A DNA stretch of 6,718 bases from an uncultured Eubacteriales bacterium (GTDB lineage Bacteria; Bacillota; Clostridia; Oscillospirales; CAG-272): assembly GCA_910586545.1 (NCBI GenBank), contig CAJUIQ010000052.1:1-6718 (forward strand), written 5' to 3'. A program made the translations under genes and the position numbers. The notes under the pieces are model-generated. The model ran no database searches. It was not told the origin of the DNA and saw nothing but the letters and a program-made list of their open reading frames with translations. Positions 1 to 6,133 of the stretch are shown here, one piece after another. Positions within the stretch are counted from its first letter, which is position 1. Every line of letters starts with the position of its first letter.

Positions 1-60
1 GCTCGAACCTATGACCCTCTGCTTGTAAGGCAGATGCTCTCCCAGCTGAGCTATGCTCCC
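1..60 (-). tRNA. tRNA-Val (anticodon UAC), 3' end cut by window edge
   Basis: Read on the minus strand, the 60 bases fold as a tRNA from its first base: acceptor strand GGGAGCA, D-stem GCTC/GAGC, anticodon stem TCTGC/GCAGA around the loop CTTACAA, five-base variable region GGGTC, then T-stem strand ATAGG and T-loop TTCGAGC. The loop places TAC at positions 34-36, so the anticodon is UAC and the amino acid valine. The window ends exactly after the T-loop, so the second T-stem strand, the acceptor 3' strand and any encoded CCA are not visible. The gene has its own promoter just upstream and is probably transcribed apart from the methyltransferase operon, although read-through is possible. More tRNAs may follow outside the window. 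Confidence 0.96.
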
Positions 61-89
61 ATTTGCCGTGTTTCCCACGCGGCTTTTAT

Positions 90-118
90 ATTATAGCAAA
101 GGCCTCGCTCAATGTCAA
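90..118 (-). promoter_or_regulatory. sigma-A-type promoter of the tRNA-Val gene
   Basis: The minus strand carries a perfect TTGACA (118-113), a 17-base spacer and a perfect TATAAT (95-90). The region just upstream of the -35 (about 119-148) is made of A and T runs like an UP element, as expected for a strong stable-RNA promoter. Transcription would start around position 83, leaving a leader of about 20 bases before the tRNA. That leader contains a small CGTG/CACG hairpin that would be removed by RNase P. Confidence 0.9.
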
Positions 119-185
119 TACCTTTTTCCAATTTTTTTAAAAAGATTTTTCACCTCATAAATCAGCGACTAAAAAGGGCTTTACA

Positions 186-208
186 TCGGCTATTGGACAC
201 ATAACCGA
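186..208 (-). terminator. 3' hairpin after the methyltransferase gene, weak terminator candidate
   Basis: On the minus strand, 8 bases past the methyltransferase stop codon, TCGGTTAT pairs with ATAGCCGA (8 bp including one G-U) around the loop GTGTCCA. A TTTTT run follows only after about 10 further bases, so this is not a standard intrinsic terminator. It may be an mRNA 3'-end stability hairpin or an inefficient terminator. No better terminator is visible between this operon and the tRNA gene. Confidence 0.35.
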
Positions 209-216
209 ACAGTCGT

Positions 217-975
217 CTAAATTCGCCGCGCCGCAATATACCAGCGGTGCGCATTCTCCAAATCCGTTTCCATCTTAAATCCCGTATAGATTCCCTCCAC
301 GGAAAAGCCGGCAGTCTCCAAAGCCCGAGTGAGTTTTTGCCGACCGTAGCACCGTTCTCGCTGCAGCGTATCCGTGCGGCGCCACGTTCCATCTTTATTT
401 TCTTCAAATACAGAGAGCAGAAATGTACAAATCTGCCGCCGGACGTCATACTGGTTCTGCCAGCAGCAAACAATTCCCGCATCCTCTAATATATAATCGT
501 GGTCAGCATAAAATTCCCGAAACTTCTTCGGTGTGTTCACATCAAAGACAAACAATCCGCCTGGCTCCAGATAATTGTGCACCAAAGAAAGACATCGCTC
601 CAAATCTTGCACGCCCGTCAAATGATTGATTCCATCCAGGCAGCACACCGCCGCGCTGACAGTGCCGTATAATTCAAAAGAACGCATGTCTTGACACAGC
701 CACAAAATATCTTTTATTCCCTGCTCCTCAGCCTTTTCCGTAGCACAGGAAAGCATTTCCGGGCTCAGATCCAGCGCAGTCATGTCGTATCCCCGCTTGT
801 GAAGTGCAAAAGTCATACTTCCTGTACCACAGGCAAGATCCAGCACGCTGGTCACGGGAATTTCGGAATGTTTCTCGAAAAGAGCGCATAGAAAATCCGC
901 CCACCCATCATAATCCGTTTCCACATTCAGTTTATCATAGCTAGCCCATAGCGCCGCATACAAAGGATCATTCAT
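217..975 (-). CDS. class I SAM-dependent methyltransferase, substrate unknown
   Basis: This 252-residue protein has the Rossmann-fold SAM-binding signature. Motif I is VLDLACGTG at residues 44-52, the acidic residue that binds the ribose is in ALDLS (Asp69), the adenine-side motif is CQDMR at 94-98, and the post-motif strand is FDVNT at 144-148. Residues 150-252 form the C-terminal half seen in small cytosolic methyltransferases of the YqeM type, with a closing strand near HRWYIAARR. No signal peptide or membrane segment is visible. The start ATG overlaps the TGA stop of the yerC-like gene (ATGA, 972-975), and an AAAGGA lies about 10 bases upstream, so translation is probably coupled to that gene. 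The family is clear, but the substrate cannot be read from sequence; such proteins act on small molecules, RNA or protein. It is the last gene of the lplA operon. Confidence 0.88.
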   Translation of the reverse strand: MNDPLYAALWASYDKLNVETDYDGWADFLCALFEKHSEIPVTSVLDLACGTGSMTFALHKRGYDMTALDLSPEMLSCATEKAEEQGIKDILWLCQDMRSFELYGTVSAAVCCLDGINHLTGVQDLERCLSLVHNYLEPGGLFVFDVNTPKKFREFYADHDYILEDAGIVCCWQNQYDVRRQICTFLLSVFEENKDGTWRRTDTLQRERCYGRQKLTRALETAGFSVEGIYTGFKMETDLENAHRWYIAARRI

Positions 976-1295
976 TCCTCATCTTCCTTTGCAAAAGGAT
1001 GTGCACCCGCGGCATCCAAACGGTCCAGCACCGCGGTATACCCGTCGCTGCCATATTTCAGGCAACGGTTTACACGGCTGATAGTAGCAGTGGAAAGTCC
1101 TGTTTTTTCTATTATGTCCGTATAGGTATTATTGTCCGCAAGCATCTTTGCCGCCGCGAGACGGTTGGACATTTCAATCACTTCCACCACTGTACAAATA
1201 TCTTCAAAAAAGCGGTTGCAATCTTCTATCGTTTTGAGAGACAAAATCCCTTCAAATAAATACTGCATTTTTGAATCCATTTCTTTTTTTGCCAT
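972..1295 (-). CDS. yerC: YerC/YecD family TrpR-like DNA-binding protein
   Basis: With a start at 1295 this is a 107-residue protein, close to the length I recall for Bacillus YerC (about 104). The family is related to the tryptophan repressor fold. The helical N-terminal part (residues 9-55, with LFEGILSLKTIEDCNRFFED) is typical, and residues 56-80 form a helix-turn-helix containing TYTDIIEKTGLSTATISRVN. The last seven residues are mostly acidic (KEDEE). An upstream in-frame ATG at 1316 would add seven residues (MTQEGEE), but those codons contain the Shine-Dalgarno AGGAAGGTG placed five bases before the ATG at 1295, so the shorter start is preferred. The gene lies 21 bases after the lplA stop and overlaps the methyltransferase start by four bases. 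It probably acts as a cytosolic transcription regulator. Its target and ligand are unknown, and tryptophan should not be assumed. Confidence 0.88.
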   Translation of the reverse strand: MAKKEMDSKMQYLFEGILSLKTIEDCNRFFEDICTVVEVIEMSNRLAAAKMLADNNTYTDIIEKTGLSTATISRVNRCLKYGSDGYTAVLDRLDAAGAHPFAKEDEE

Positions 1296-1300
1296 TTCTT

Positions 1301-1309
1301 CACCTTCCT
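1301..1309 (-). promoter_or_regulatory. ribosome binding site fixing the yerC-like start
   Basis: AGGAAGGTG on the minus strand ends five bases before the ATG at 1295-1293. It lies inside the reading frame of the alternative start at 1316, which has no comparable site of its own. This decides for the shorter protein. Confidence 0.7.
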
Positions 1310-1316
1310 GTGTCAT

Positions 1317-2312
1317 TCATTGTCCCAATATAAGCGCAGCCAATTGTTCGCTCGTGCTTTTATATATATACTTCCCGCAATCCGCCAGTGCGGCGGTTAA
1401 CGCTTCCATCTCCAGACGGCAGCCCACAAGGCGCGCAGCTAGCTGCGCCGGATCTTCCGCACCAAAATAGTCCCCGGAAAAGGCGATGCGCCGAATCACG
1501 CCTCTGCAGGCGTCCAGCGACACCGAAACGCTTCCAAAATCAAACCGCTTTTCTCTGCCCACACGATATTCTCCAGACTGGCCAAAAATCCAATCCCACG
1601 TGCTATATTTCTTCTCCGCCAGCTGCCGAATTGCAACGGACTCTTCTGATGTATACGCCCGCGCAGTTCCATAGTCAGCGGCAGCACCGTCCACCAAATT
1701 CTGCAAAAAAGCCTCCACCGTATCCGGGCCGCTATATCCTGGAAGCTCCCGAATATTTGCCACCCGACTGGCCACGCTTTCGATCCCCTTGCTCTCCATT
1801 TTTTCCCGATTCACCTGAAGCGCTCCGGATAGGCGCGAGAGATCCGCCGAAAACAAAAGAGTTCCATGATGCAGCAACCGCCTTCTGCCATCGCCAGCAT
1901 GATAGACGCATTGCGCGTTTCCAGATATCTTATACCCCGCCGCCAACAAATCATTTCTTCCATTTAAGTTTGCCGCAACTCCAAACCGCCTTAAAATTGC
2001 AACCACCGGTGTGGTAAACCGAGCAAAATCGATTGAATCATGCTCCGACGCGTCTGTAATAAAAGTAAAATTTACATTGCCAAGGTCATGAAATACTGCC
2101 CCGCCGCCGGTAAGACGCCTGGCAACCTGAATCTGATTGGCCTGCACAAAAGGCAAATGCAGCTGCGCATACGTATTTTGATTTTTTCCAATAATGACAG
2201 AAGGACCGTTTCTCCAAAGCAGAAAGGCATCTCCTTGTCCTTTTTCCAAGATATATTCCTCTGCGGCAAGGTTAAAGTAGGGATCGGTTTCCTCGTGACA
2301 GATAAAAAGCAT
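1317..2312 (-). CDS. lplA: lipoate-protein ligase A
   Basis: This 331-residue cytosolic enzyme activates free lipoate with ATP and attaches it to a lysine of lipoyl domains, in the E2 subunits of 2-oxoacid dehydrogenases or GcvH of the glycine cleavage system. Visible motifs are the N-terminal DPYFNLAAEEYIL (residues 10-22), the lipoyl-AMP binding loop RRLTGGGAVFHD (65-76), the catalytic lysine region GYKISGNAQ with Lys128, HHGTLLF (148-154) and a KGIESVASRVANI segment (175-187). From about residue 235 (STWDWIFG) the protein continues into the small C-terminal accessory domain, so both domains of full-length LplA are present. The start ATG at 2312 follows a GGGGAGG site only two bases away, and that site can be folded into a hairpin. 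It is the first gene of an operon with the yerC-like and methyltransferase genes. No lipoylated target protein is encoded in this window. Confidence 0.95.
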   Translation of the reverse strand: MLFICHEETDPYFNLAAEEYILEKGQGDAFLLWRNGPSVIIGKNQNTYAQLHLPFVQANQIQVARRLTGGGAVFHDLGNVNFTFITDASEHDSIDFARFTTPVVAILRRFGVAANLNGRNDLLAAGYKISGNAQCVYHAGDGRRRLLHHGTLLFSADLSRLSGALQVNREKMESKGIESVASRVANIRELPGYSGPDTVEAFLQNLVDGAAADYGTARAYTSEESVAIRQLAEKKYSTWDWIFGQSGEYRVGREKRFDFGSVSVSLDACRGVIRRIAFSGDYFGAEDPAQLAARLVGCRLEMEALTAALADCGKYIYKSTSEQLAALILGQ

Positions 2313-2314
2313 AG

Positions 2315-2330
2315 CCTCCCCTTTCGGGAA
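2315..2330 (-). promoter_or_regulatory. lplA ribosome binding site within a GAAA-tetraloop hairpin
   Basis: On the minus strand TTCCC (2330-2326) can pair with GGGGA (2321-2317) around a GAAA tetraloop; the five pairs include one G-U. The right arm is the first part of the Shine-Dalgarno GGGGAGG that serves lplA. Folding would partly hide the ribosome binding site. Whether this regulates anything is inference only. Confidence 0.45.
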
Positions 2331-2361
2331 CTTCGGTATTTGTAAAGCATCCTATATCTGT

Positions 2362-2390
2362 ATTATAGAGGAATTTTTCGCTCTTTTCAA
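2362..2390 (-). promoter_or_regulatory. promoter of the lplA-yerC-methyltransferase operon
   Basis: The minus strand has TTGAAA (2390-2385), a 17-base spacer and a perfect TATAAT (2367-2362). Transcription would begin near 2355, giving a leader of about 43 bases before lplA. It diverges from the ppdK promoter, with about 100 bases between the two -35 elements. Confidence 0.8.
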
Positions 2391-2491
2391 TACCAAACAA
2401 AAACTTTGTGTCAAGCCCTTCGTCAGAAAACGCACTTTATTTCCTTTATAGAAATATTTTTTGGTTATTCTCCATAAATTTCATAAAAGTA

Positions 2492-2520
2492 TGGAAATTG
2501 GTAAAAATACATGATATAAT
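2492..2520 (+). promoter_or_regulatory. ppdK promoter with extended -10
   Basis: TGGAAA (2492-2497) and a perfect TATAAT (2515-2520) are 17 bases apart, and the -10 is preceded by TG at 2512-2513 (TGATATAAT), an extended -10. The weaker -35 fits the extended -10 pattern. The start of transcription is expected at about 2527, leaving a leader of about 80 bases before ppdK. The AT-rich stretch 2440-2490 upstream has no gene. Confidence 0.75.
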
Positions 2521-2527
2521 AATGTGT

Positions 2528-2556
2528 ACGGCACCATCCCCCACAGGGACAGCCGT
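2528..2556 (+). promoter_or_regulatory. 5'-terminal stem-loop in the ppdK leader
   Basis: ACGGC (2528-2532) pairs with GCCGT (2552-2556), and inside it TCCC (2537-2540) pairs with GGGA (2546-2549) around CCACA. The two stems are separated by a small internal loop. It begins almost exactly where transcription should start, so the mRNA would carry a stem-loop at its 5' end. Such structures are known to protect mRNAs from 5'-dependent decay. There is no match to a riboswitch that I recognise. Confidence 0.4.
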
Positions 2557-2593
2557 CTATTTCAATTTTGTCAACATATGAAATCAATATTTT

Positions 2594-2598
2594 GGAGG
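2594..2598 (+). promoter_or_regulatory. ppdK ribosome binding site, decides the start
   Basis: GGAGG lies eight bases before the ATG at 2607. A longer in-frame start at 2568 has no Shine-Dalgarno upstream and would place this site inside the coding sequence, so 2607 is chosen. The protein then begins MGKKYVYLFSEGNAS, like known PPDKs. Confidence 0.85.
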
Positions 2599-2606
2599 AT
2601 GTTTTA

Positions 2607-5234
2607 ATGGGCAAGAAGTATGTTTATCTCTTTTCCGAGGGAAACGCCAGCATGCGGGAGCTTCTCGGCGGTAAGGGAGCAAACCTGGCTGAGATGACCA
2701 ATATCGGTCTTCCTGTTCCCCAGGGTTTCACAATCTCTACGGAGGCGTGCACCCAGTACTATGAGGACGGCCGTAAAATCAACAGCGAGATTCAAGCGCA
2801 AATTATGGAGTATATCGAAAAGATGGAGCAGATTACCGGTAAGAAATTCGGTGATCATGAAAACCCGCTTCTCGTTTCCGTTCGCTCCGGCGCTCGTGCG
2901 TCCATGCCCGGTATGATGGATACCATCCTGAATTTGGGTCTGAACGAGGACGTTGTAAAAGTTATCGCTGACAAAAGCGGCAACCCCCGTTGGGCTTGGG
3001 ACTGCTACAGAAGATTTATCCAGATGTATTCCGACGTAGTTATGGAAGTCGGCAAAAAATACTTCGAAGAGCTCATTGACAAGATGAAGGCGGAAAAGGG
3101 CGTCACACAAGACGTGGACCTCACCGCCGACGATTTGGCTGTACTGGCTTCTCAGTTCAAAGCTGAATATAAAGAAAAGATCGGTGCAGATTTCCCCTCC
3201 GATCCCAAAGAACAGCTTATGGGCGCCGTTGAAGCCGTATTCCGTTCATGGGATAACCCCCGCGCCAACGTATATCGCCGTGACAACGACATTCCTTATT
3301 CCTGGGGTACCGCCGTTAACGTGCAGATGATGGCGTTTGGTAACATGGGCGATACTTCCGGCACAGGCGTTGCATTTACCAGAGATCCTGCTACCGGCGA
3401 AAAGAAGCTTATGGGTGAATTTCTTATGAATGCGCAGGGCGAAGACGTGGTTGCCGGCGTACGTACACCTTCTCCCATTGTGAAGCTTGCAGAAGTAATG
3501 CCTGAAGTGTATGAGCAGTTCATTGGAATCTGCGCAACCCTGGAGGATCATTACCGCGATATGCAGGACATGGAGTTTACCATTGAAGATAAGAAGCTTT
3601 ACATGCTGCAGACAAGAAATGGTAAGAGAACCGCAAAGGCCGCCCTCAAAATCGCCTGCGATCTGGTGGACGAGGGCATGATCTCTGAGAAGCAGGCCGT
3701 TGCAATGATCGATCCCAGAAACCTGGACACCCTGCTCCATCCTCAGTTTGACGCCAAAGCACTCAAGGCTGCAAATCCTGCAGGCAAGGGACTTGGCGCT
3801 TCTCCTGGAGCTGCTTGCGGTAAGGTAGTATTCACCGCCGACGATGCAGTAGCATGGAATGAAAAAGGCGAGAAAGTCGTTCTCGTTCGTTTGGAAACCT
3901 CTCCTGAAGATATCACAGGTATGAAGGCTTCCCAGGGTATCCTTACCGTACGCGGCGGTATGACCTCTCACGCTGCCGTTGTCGCTCGTGGAATGGGAAC
4001 CTGCTGCGTTTCCGGATGCGGCGATATTAAAATGGATGAAGAAAATAAGCAGTTTGAGCTTGCTGGAAAAACCTATCATGAGGGTGACTTCATTTCTATC
4101 GACGGGTCCACCGGTAACATCTACGACGGAATTATTCCCACTGTTGATGCTGAAATCGCAGGTGAGTTCGGACGTATCATGGAACTTGCCGATAAATATA
4201 GAAAGCTGAAGGTTCGTACAAACGCTGATACTCCTGCAGACGCGAAAAAGGCTCGTGAGCTTGGTGCAGAAGGAATTGGCTTGTGCCGTACGGAGCATAT
4301 GTTCTTTGAGGCGGACAGAATTGCCGCATTCCGTGAGATGATCTGTGCCGATACAGTTGAAAAGAGAGAAGCCGCGCTGGATAAGATTCTGCCCTATCAG
4401 CAGGGAGACTTTGAAGCATTGTATGAGGCGCTGGAAGGCAATCCTGTAACCATCCGCTTCCTGGATCCTCCGCTTCACGAATTTGTTCCTACTGAGGAAG
4501 CTGATATTGAAGCACTGGCAAAAGCACAGGGTAAGACTGTTGAAGACATCAAAGCGCTTATCGCATCCCTGCATGAGTTTAACCCTATGATGGGTCATCG
4601 CGGCTGCCGTCTTACTGTTACCTATCCTGAAATTGCAAAAATGCAAACCACTGCTGTAATTCGTGCCGCAATCAATGTTTCCAAAGCGCATCCCGATTGG
4701 AAAATCGTACCGGAAATTATGATTCCACTGATTGGCGACGTTAAGGAATTGAAGTTTGTTAAGAATGTGGTAGTTGCTACCGCTGATGCTGAGATTGCCG
4801 CCGCTGGAGCTGATCTCAAGTATGAAGTAGGTACAATGATCGAAATCCCGAGAGCGGCGCTCACTGCTGACGATATCGCAAAAGAAGCTGAGTTCTTCTG
4901 CTTCGGTACCAACGACTTAACGCAGATGACCTTCGGATTTAGCCGCGACGATGCCGGCAAGTTCCTGAATGCTTACTATGACACTAAGATTTACGAAAAT
5001 GATCCCTTTGCAAAATTGGATCAAACCGGTGTAGGCAAGCTGATGGAAATGGCTGTAAAACTGGGGAAAGATGTTCGTCCCACTATGCACTGCGGTATCT
5101 GCGGCGAGCATGGCGGAGATCCGACTTCTGTTGAGTTCTGCCACAAGATCGGCCTGGACTATGTGTCCTGCTCTCCCTTCCGTGTACCGATAGCACGGCT
5201 TGCGGCAGCGCAAGCAGCAATCAAAGAGGGCTAA
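2607..5234 (+). CDS. ppdK: pyruvate, phosphate dikinase
   Basis: This 875-residue protein interconverts ATP + pyruvate + phosphate and AMP + PEP + pyrophosphate in the cytosol; in anaerobes it can run in the glycolytic or gluconeogenic direction. Length and motifs match the C. symbiosum enzyme (874). The N-terminal ATP-grasp part spans about residues 1-340, with GGKGANLAEM (Lys23), SVRSGARASMPGMMDT (Arg93), and Glu323, Gln335 and Arg337 in the MEFTIEDKKLYMLQTRNG region. The swivelling phosphohistidine domain (about 390-505) has GGMTSHAAVVARG with catalytic His455 and the neighbouring Thr453 that regulatory proteins modify in related enzymes. The C-terminal PEP/pyruvate barrel (about 510-875) has Arg561 in LCRTEHMFF, Arg617 in RFLDPPLHEF, Glu746 in MIEIPRAAL, FGTNDLTQ, and the catalytic Cys832 in CGICGEHGGDP. 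All recognised catalytic residues are intact. It is a single-gene transcription unit with its own promoter and terminator. Confidence 0.98.
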   Translation: MGKKYVYLFSEGNASMRELLGGKGANLAEMTNIGLPVPQGFTISTEACTQYYEDGRKINSEIQAQIMEYIEKMEQITGKKFGDHENPLLVSVRSGARASMPGMMDTILNLGLNEDVVKVIADKSGNPRWAWDCYRRFIQMYSDVVMEVGKKYFEELIDKMKAEKGVTQDVDLTADDLAVLASQFKAEYKEKIGADFPSDPKEQLMGAVEAVFRSWDNPRANVYRRDNDIPYSWGTAVNVQMMAFGNMGDTSGTGVAFTRDPATGEKKLMGEFLMNAQGEDVVAGVRTPSPIVKLAEVMPEVYEQFIGICATLEDHYRDMQDMEFTIEDKKLYMLQTRNGKRTAKAALKIACDLVDEGMISEKQAVAMIDPRNLDTLLHPQFDAKALKAANPAGKGLGASPGAACGKVVFTADDAVAWNEKGEKVVLVRLETSPEDITGMKASQGILTVRGGMTSHAAVVARGMGTCCVSGCGDIKMDEENKQFELAGKTYHEGDFISIDGSTGNIYDGIIPTVDAEIAGEFGRIMELADKYRKLKVRTNADTPADAKKARELGAEGIGLCRTEHMFFEADRIAAFREMICADTVEKREAALDKILPYQQGDFEALYEALEGNPVTIRFLDPPLHEFVPTEEADIEALAKAQGKTVEDIKALIASLHEFNPMMGHRGCRLTVTYPEIAKMQTTAVIRAAINVSKAHPDWKIVPEIMIPLIGDVKELKFVKNVVVATADAEIAAAGADLKYEVGTMIEIPRAALTADDIAKEAEFFCFGTNDLTQMTFGFSRDDAGKFLNAYYDTKIYENDPFAKLDQTGVGKLMEMAVKLGKDVRPTMHCGICGEHGGDPTSVEFCHKIGLDYVSCSPFRVPIARLAAAQAAIKEG

Positions 5235-5271
5235 ATTCTTTGTATCGTTGTTAAAACCAAACCAATAGAAC

Positions 5272-5306
5272 AAAAGCGTATCATTATTTCTAATGATACG
5301 CTTTTT
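5272..5306. terminator. bidirectional intrinsic terminator between ppdK and the sortase operon
   Basis: A perfect 15-bp inverted repeat (5272-5286 and 5291-5305) surrounds the four-base loop TTTC. Its core is GCGTATCATTA/TAATGATACGC flanked by A and T runs. On the plus strand it ends in TTTTT about 37 bases after the ppdK stop. On the minus strand the stem ends in TTTTGTTCT, so the converging sortase transcript can stop here too. Confidence 0.92.
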
Positions 5307-5320
5307 CCATTTTATCGTCA

Positions 5321-5340
5321 AAATCCTCAGAAAAGGATTT
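5321..5340 (-). terminator. second hairpin directly after the sortase stop codon
   Basis: On the minus strand AAATCCT pairs with AGGATTT (7 bp) around TTTCTG, two bases after the TAA of the last sortase gene. It is followed by a poor T tract (TTTTGACG). It may be a weak first terminator or a 3' stability hairpin ahead of the strong shared terminator. Confidence 0.4.
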
Positions 5341-5342
5341 AT

Positions 5343-6077
5343 TTATGAATCTGCCCGCTTAGCATACACAATATAACGCTGCGTATTAGATCCTAGCGGA
5401 TTGCAACTGCTTAGCGTCACCATATCTTCTCCGGGCTGTATCATAACTTCATGAATTGCGTCCGGCCAAATAATTTTTGTTTCCACAACCTTATATGTAA
5501 GCGTCTCCTGAAAGTTTGCAATGTATATTTCATCACCCACCGCAAGCTTGTGTATATTTCGGAACATAACGCCGCTGGGGCTTCCTCTGTGCGCCGCAAT
5601 GACACAGTTGGTATCCGCCCCCCCAATAGGCAGACTTGTCTGTGAAAGATGTACCGCGCCTTTCTTCATGTTCTCTCTGCTTGCGCCAAGATAAATTGGC
5701 AAACGCACTTCAATTTTTGGAATTTCAATATACCCTACGATATTTTCCGCAAATCCAAATTGAGATAAGTCAAAGCTTGGCTGCTCATAGGAAAAAGGAT
5801 CCACCAGTCCGGATTGACCTGTTTGGAACAGATTTTCATTATATTCCTGCATTCGCCGATATAGCTCTTGTAGCGGATCGTTCCCCAGTGTGGTCTCATC
5901 AGCTACATTTTTCTCTTTTTCACGCACCTGCGCCACCGCGCTTTGAAACGTGTCGATTGCGTGATCCGCCTGCCTTTGAAAAAAGTACTGACTGATATGC
6001 GGATAGAAAAACAGTCCTATTCCACATATAAGCATCACAATGGCAATTCCTGTAGCAATTTTTCTTCCTATCCTCAT
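5343..6077 (-). CDS. class C-like sortase, divergent active-site signature
   Basis: This 244-residue membrane-anchored transpeptidase belongs to the family that cleaves LPXTG-type sorting signals and joins pilins or wall proteins. One N-terminal transmembrane segment (about residues 8-25) is followed by a charged, probably helical linker (35-85). A class C lid motif VDPF (Asp93, Pro94, Phe95) comes next, then the sortase barrel from FAENIVGYIEIPKI (109-122). The catalytic triad is present: His163 in AAHRG, Cys225 in TLSSC, Arg234 in NTQRY. The segment after the cysteine reads CNPLGSNTQRY, not the usual CTPYGVNTHRL, and the C-terminal transmembrane anchor of many class C enzymes is missing, since the protein ends at YAKRADS. 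It lies 45 bases after the partial sortase gene, in the same direction. The AAAGGAG upstream of its ATG is unusually far, 14 bases. Class C is likely from the lid; another sortase subgroup is possible. Confidence 0.88.
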   Translation of the reverse strand: MRIGRKIATGIAIVMLICGIGLFFYPHISQYFFQRQADHAIDTFQSAVAQVREKEKNVADETTLGNDPLQELYRRMQEYNENLFQTGQSGLVDPFSYEQPSFDLSQFGFAENIVGYIEIPKIEVRLPIYLGASRENMKKGAVHLSQTSLPIGGADTNCVIAAHRGSPSGVMFRNIHKLAVGDEIYIANFQETLTYKVVETKIIWPDAIHEVMIQPGEDMVTLSSCNPLGSNTQRYIVYAKRADS

Positions 6078-6111
6078 AAAAATCCGCCCGGCTCCTTTCT
6101 GCTACCACCCA

Positions 6112-6133
6112 AATCTATAGCATTATATAGATT
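6112..6133 (-). repeat. inverted repeat spanning the stop codon of the upstream sortase gene
   Basis: AATCTATA (6112-6119) and TATAGATT (6126-6133) form a perfect 8-bp inverted repeat with six bases between, and the TAA stop codon of the upstream sortase gene lies in the loop. The stem is AT-rich and has no T tract, so it is not a convincing terminator. It could affect processing or expression balance between the two sortases. Confidence 0.4.

Noticed and set aside
1296..1316. Upstream ATG for the yerC-like gene at 1316
   Set aside because: The seven extra codons encode the AGGAAGGTG ribosome binding site of the ATG at 1295, and the shorter protein fits the family length.
1388..2017. 209-codon open frame on the plus strand opposite lplA
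   Set aside because: The translation is rich in Pro, Arg and Ser with no domain pattern, typical of the antisense of a coding region, and lplA on the other strand is clearly real.
2409..2414. Perfect TTGACA on the minus strand upstream of lplA
   Set aside because: It is 41 bases from the TATAAT, too far to act with it. The nearer TTGAAA at 17 bases fits, and only a poor TATTGA lies at a proper distance from TTGACA.
2400..2527. Possible riboswitch or small RNA in the lplA-ppdK intergenic region
   Set aside because: Apart from the two promoters, weak repeats and the short ppdK leader hairpin, I see no conserved riboswitch core or terminator here.
2568..2606. Upstream start for ppdK adding 13 residues
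   Set aside because: There is no Shine-Dalgarno before it, the added residues are not PPDK-like, and the real GGAGG site would fall inside the coding region.
3246..4691. Long open frame of 481 codons on the minus strand opposite ppdK
   Set aside because: It lies wholly inside a gene with every PPDK motif intact, its translation resembles no family I know, and it has no sign of its own promoter or ribosome binding site. It is a by-product of ppdK codon use.
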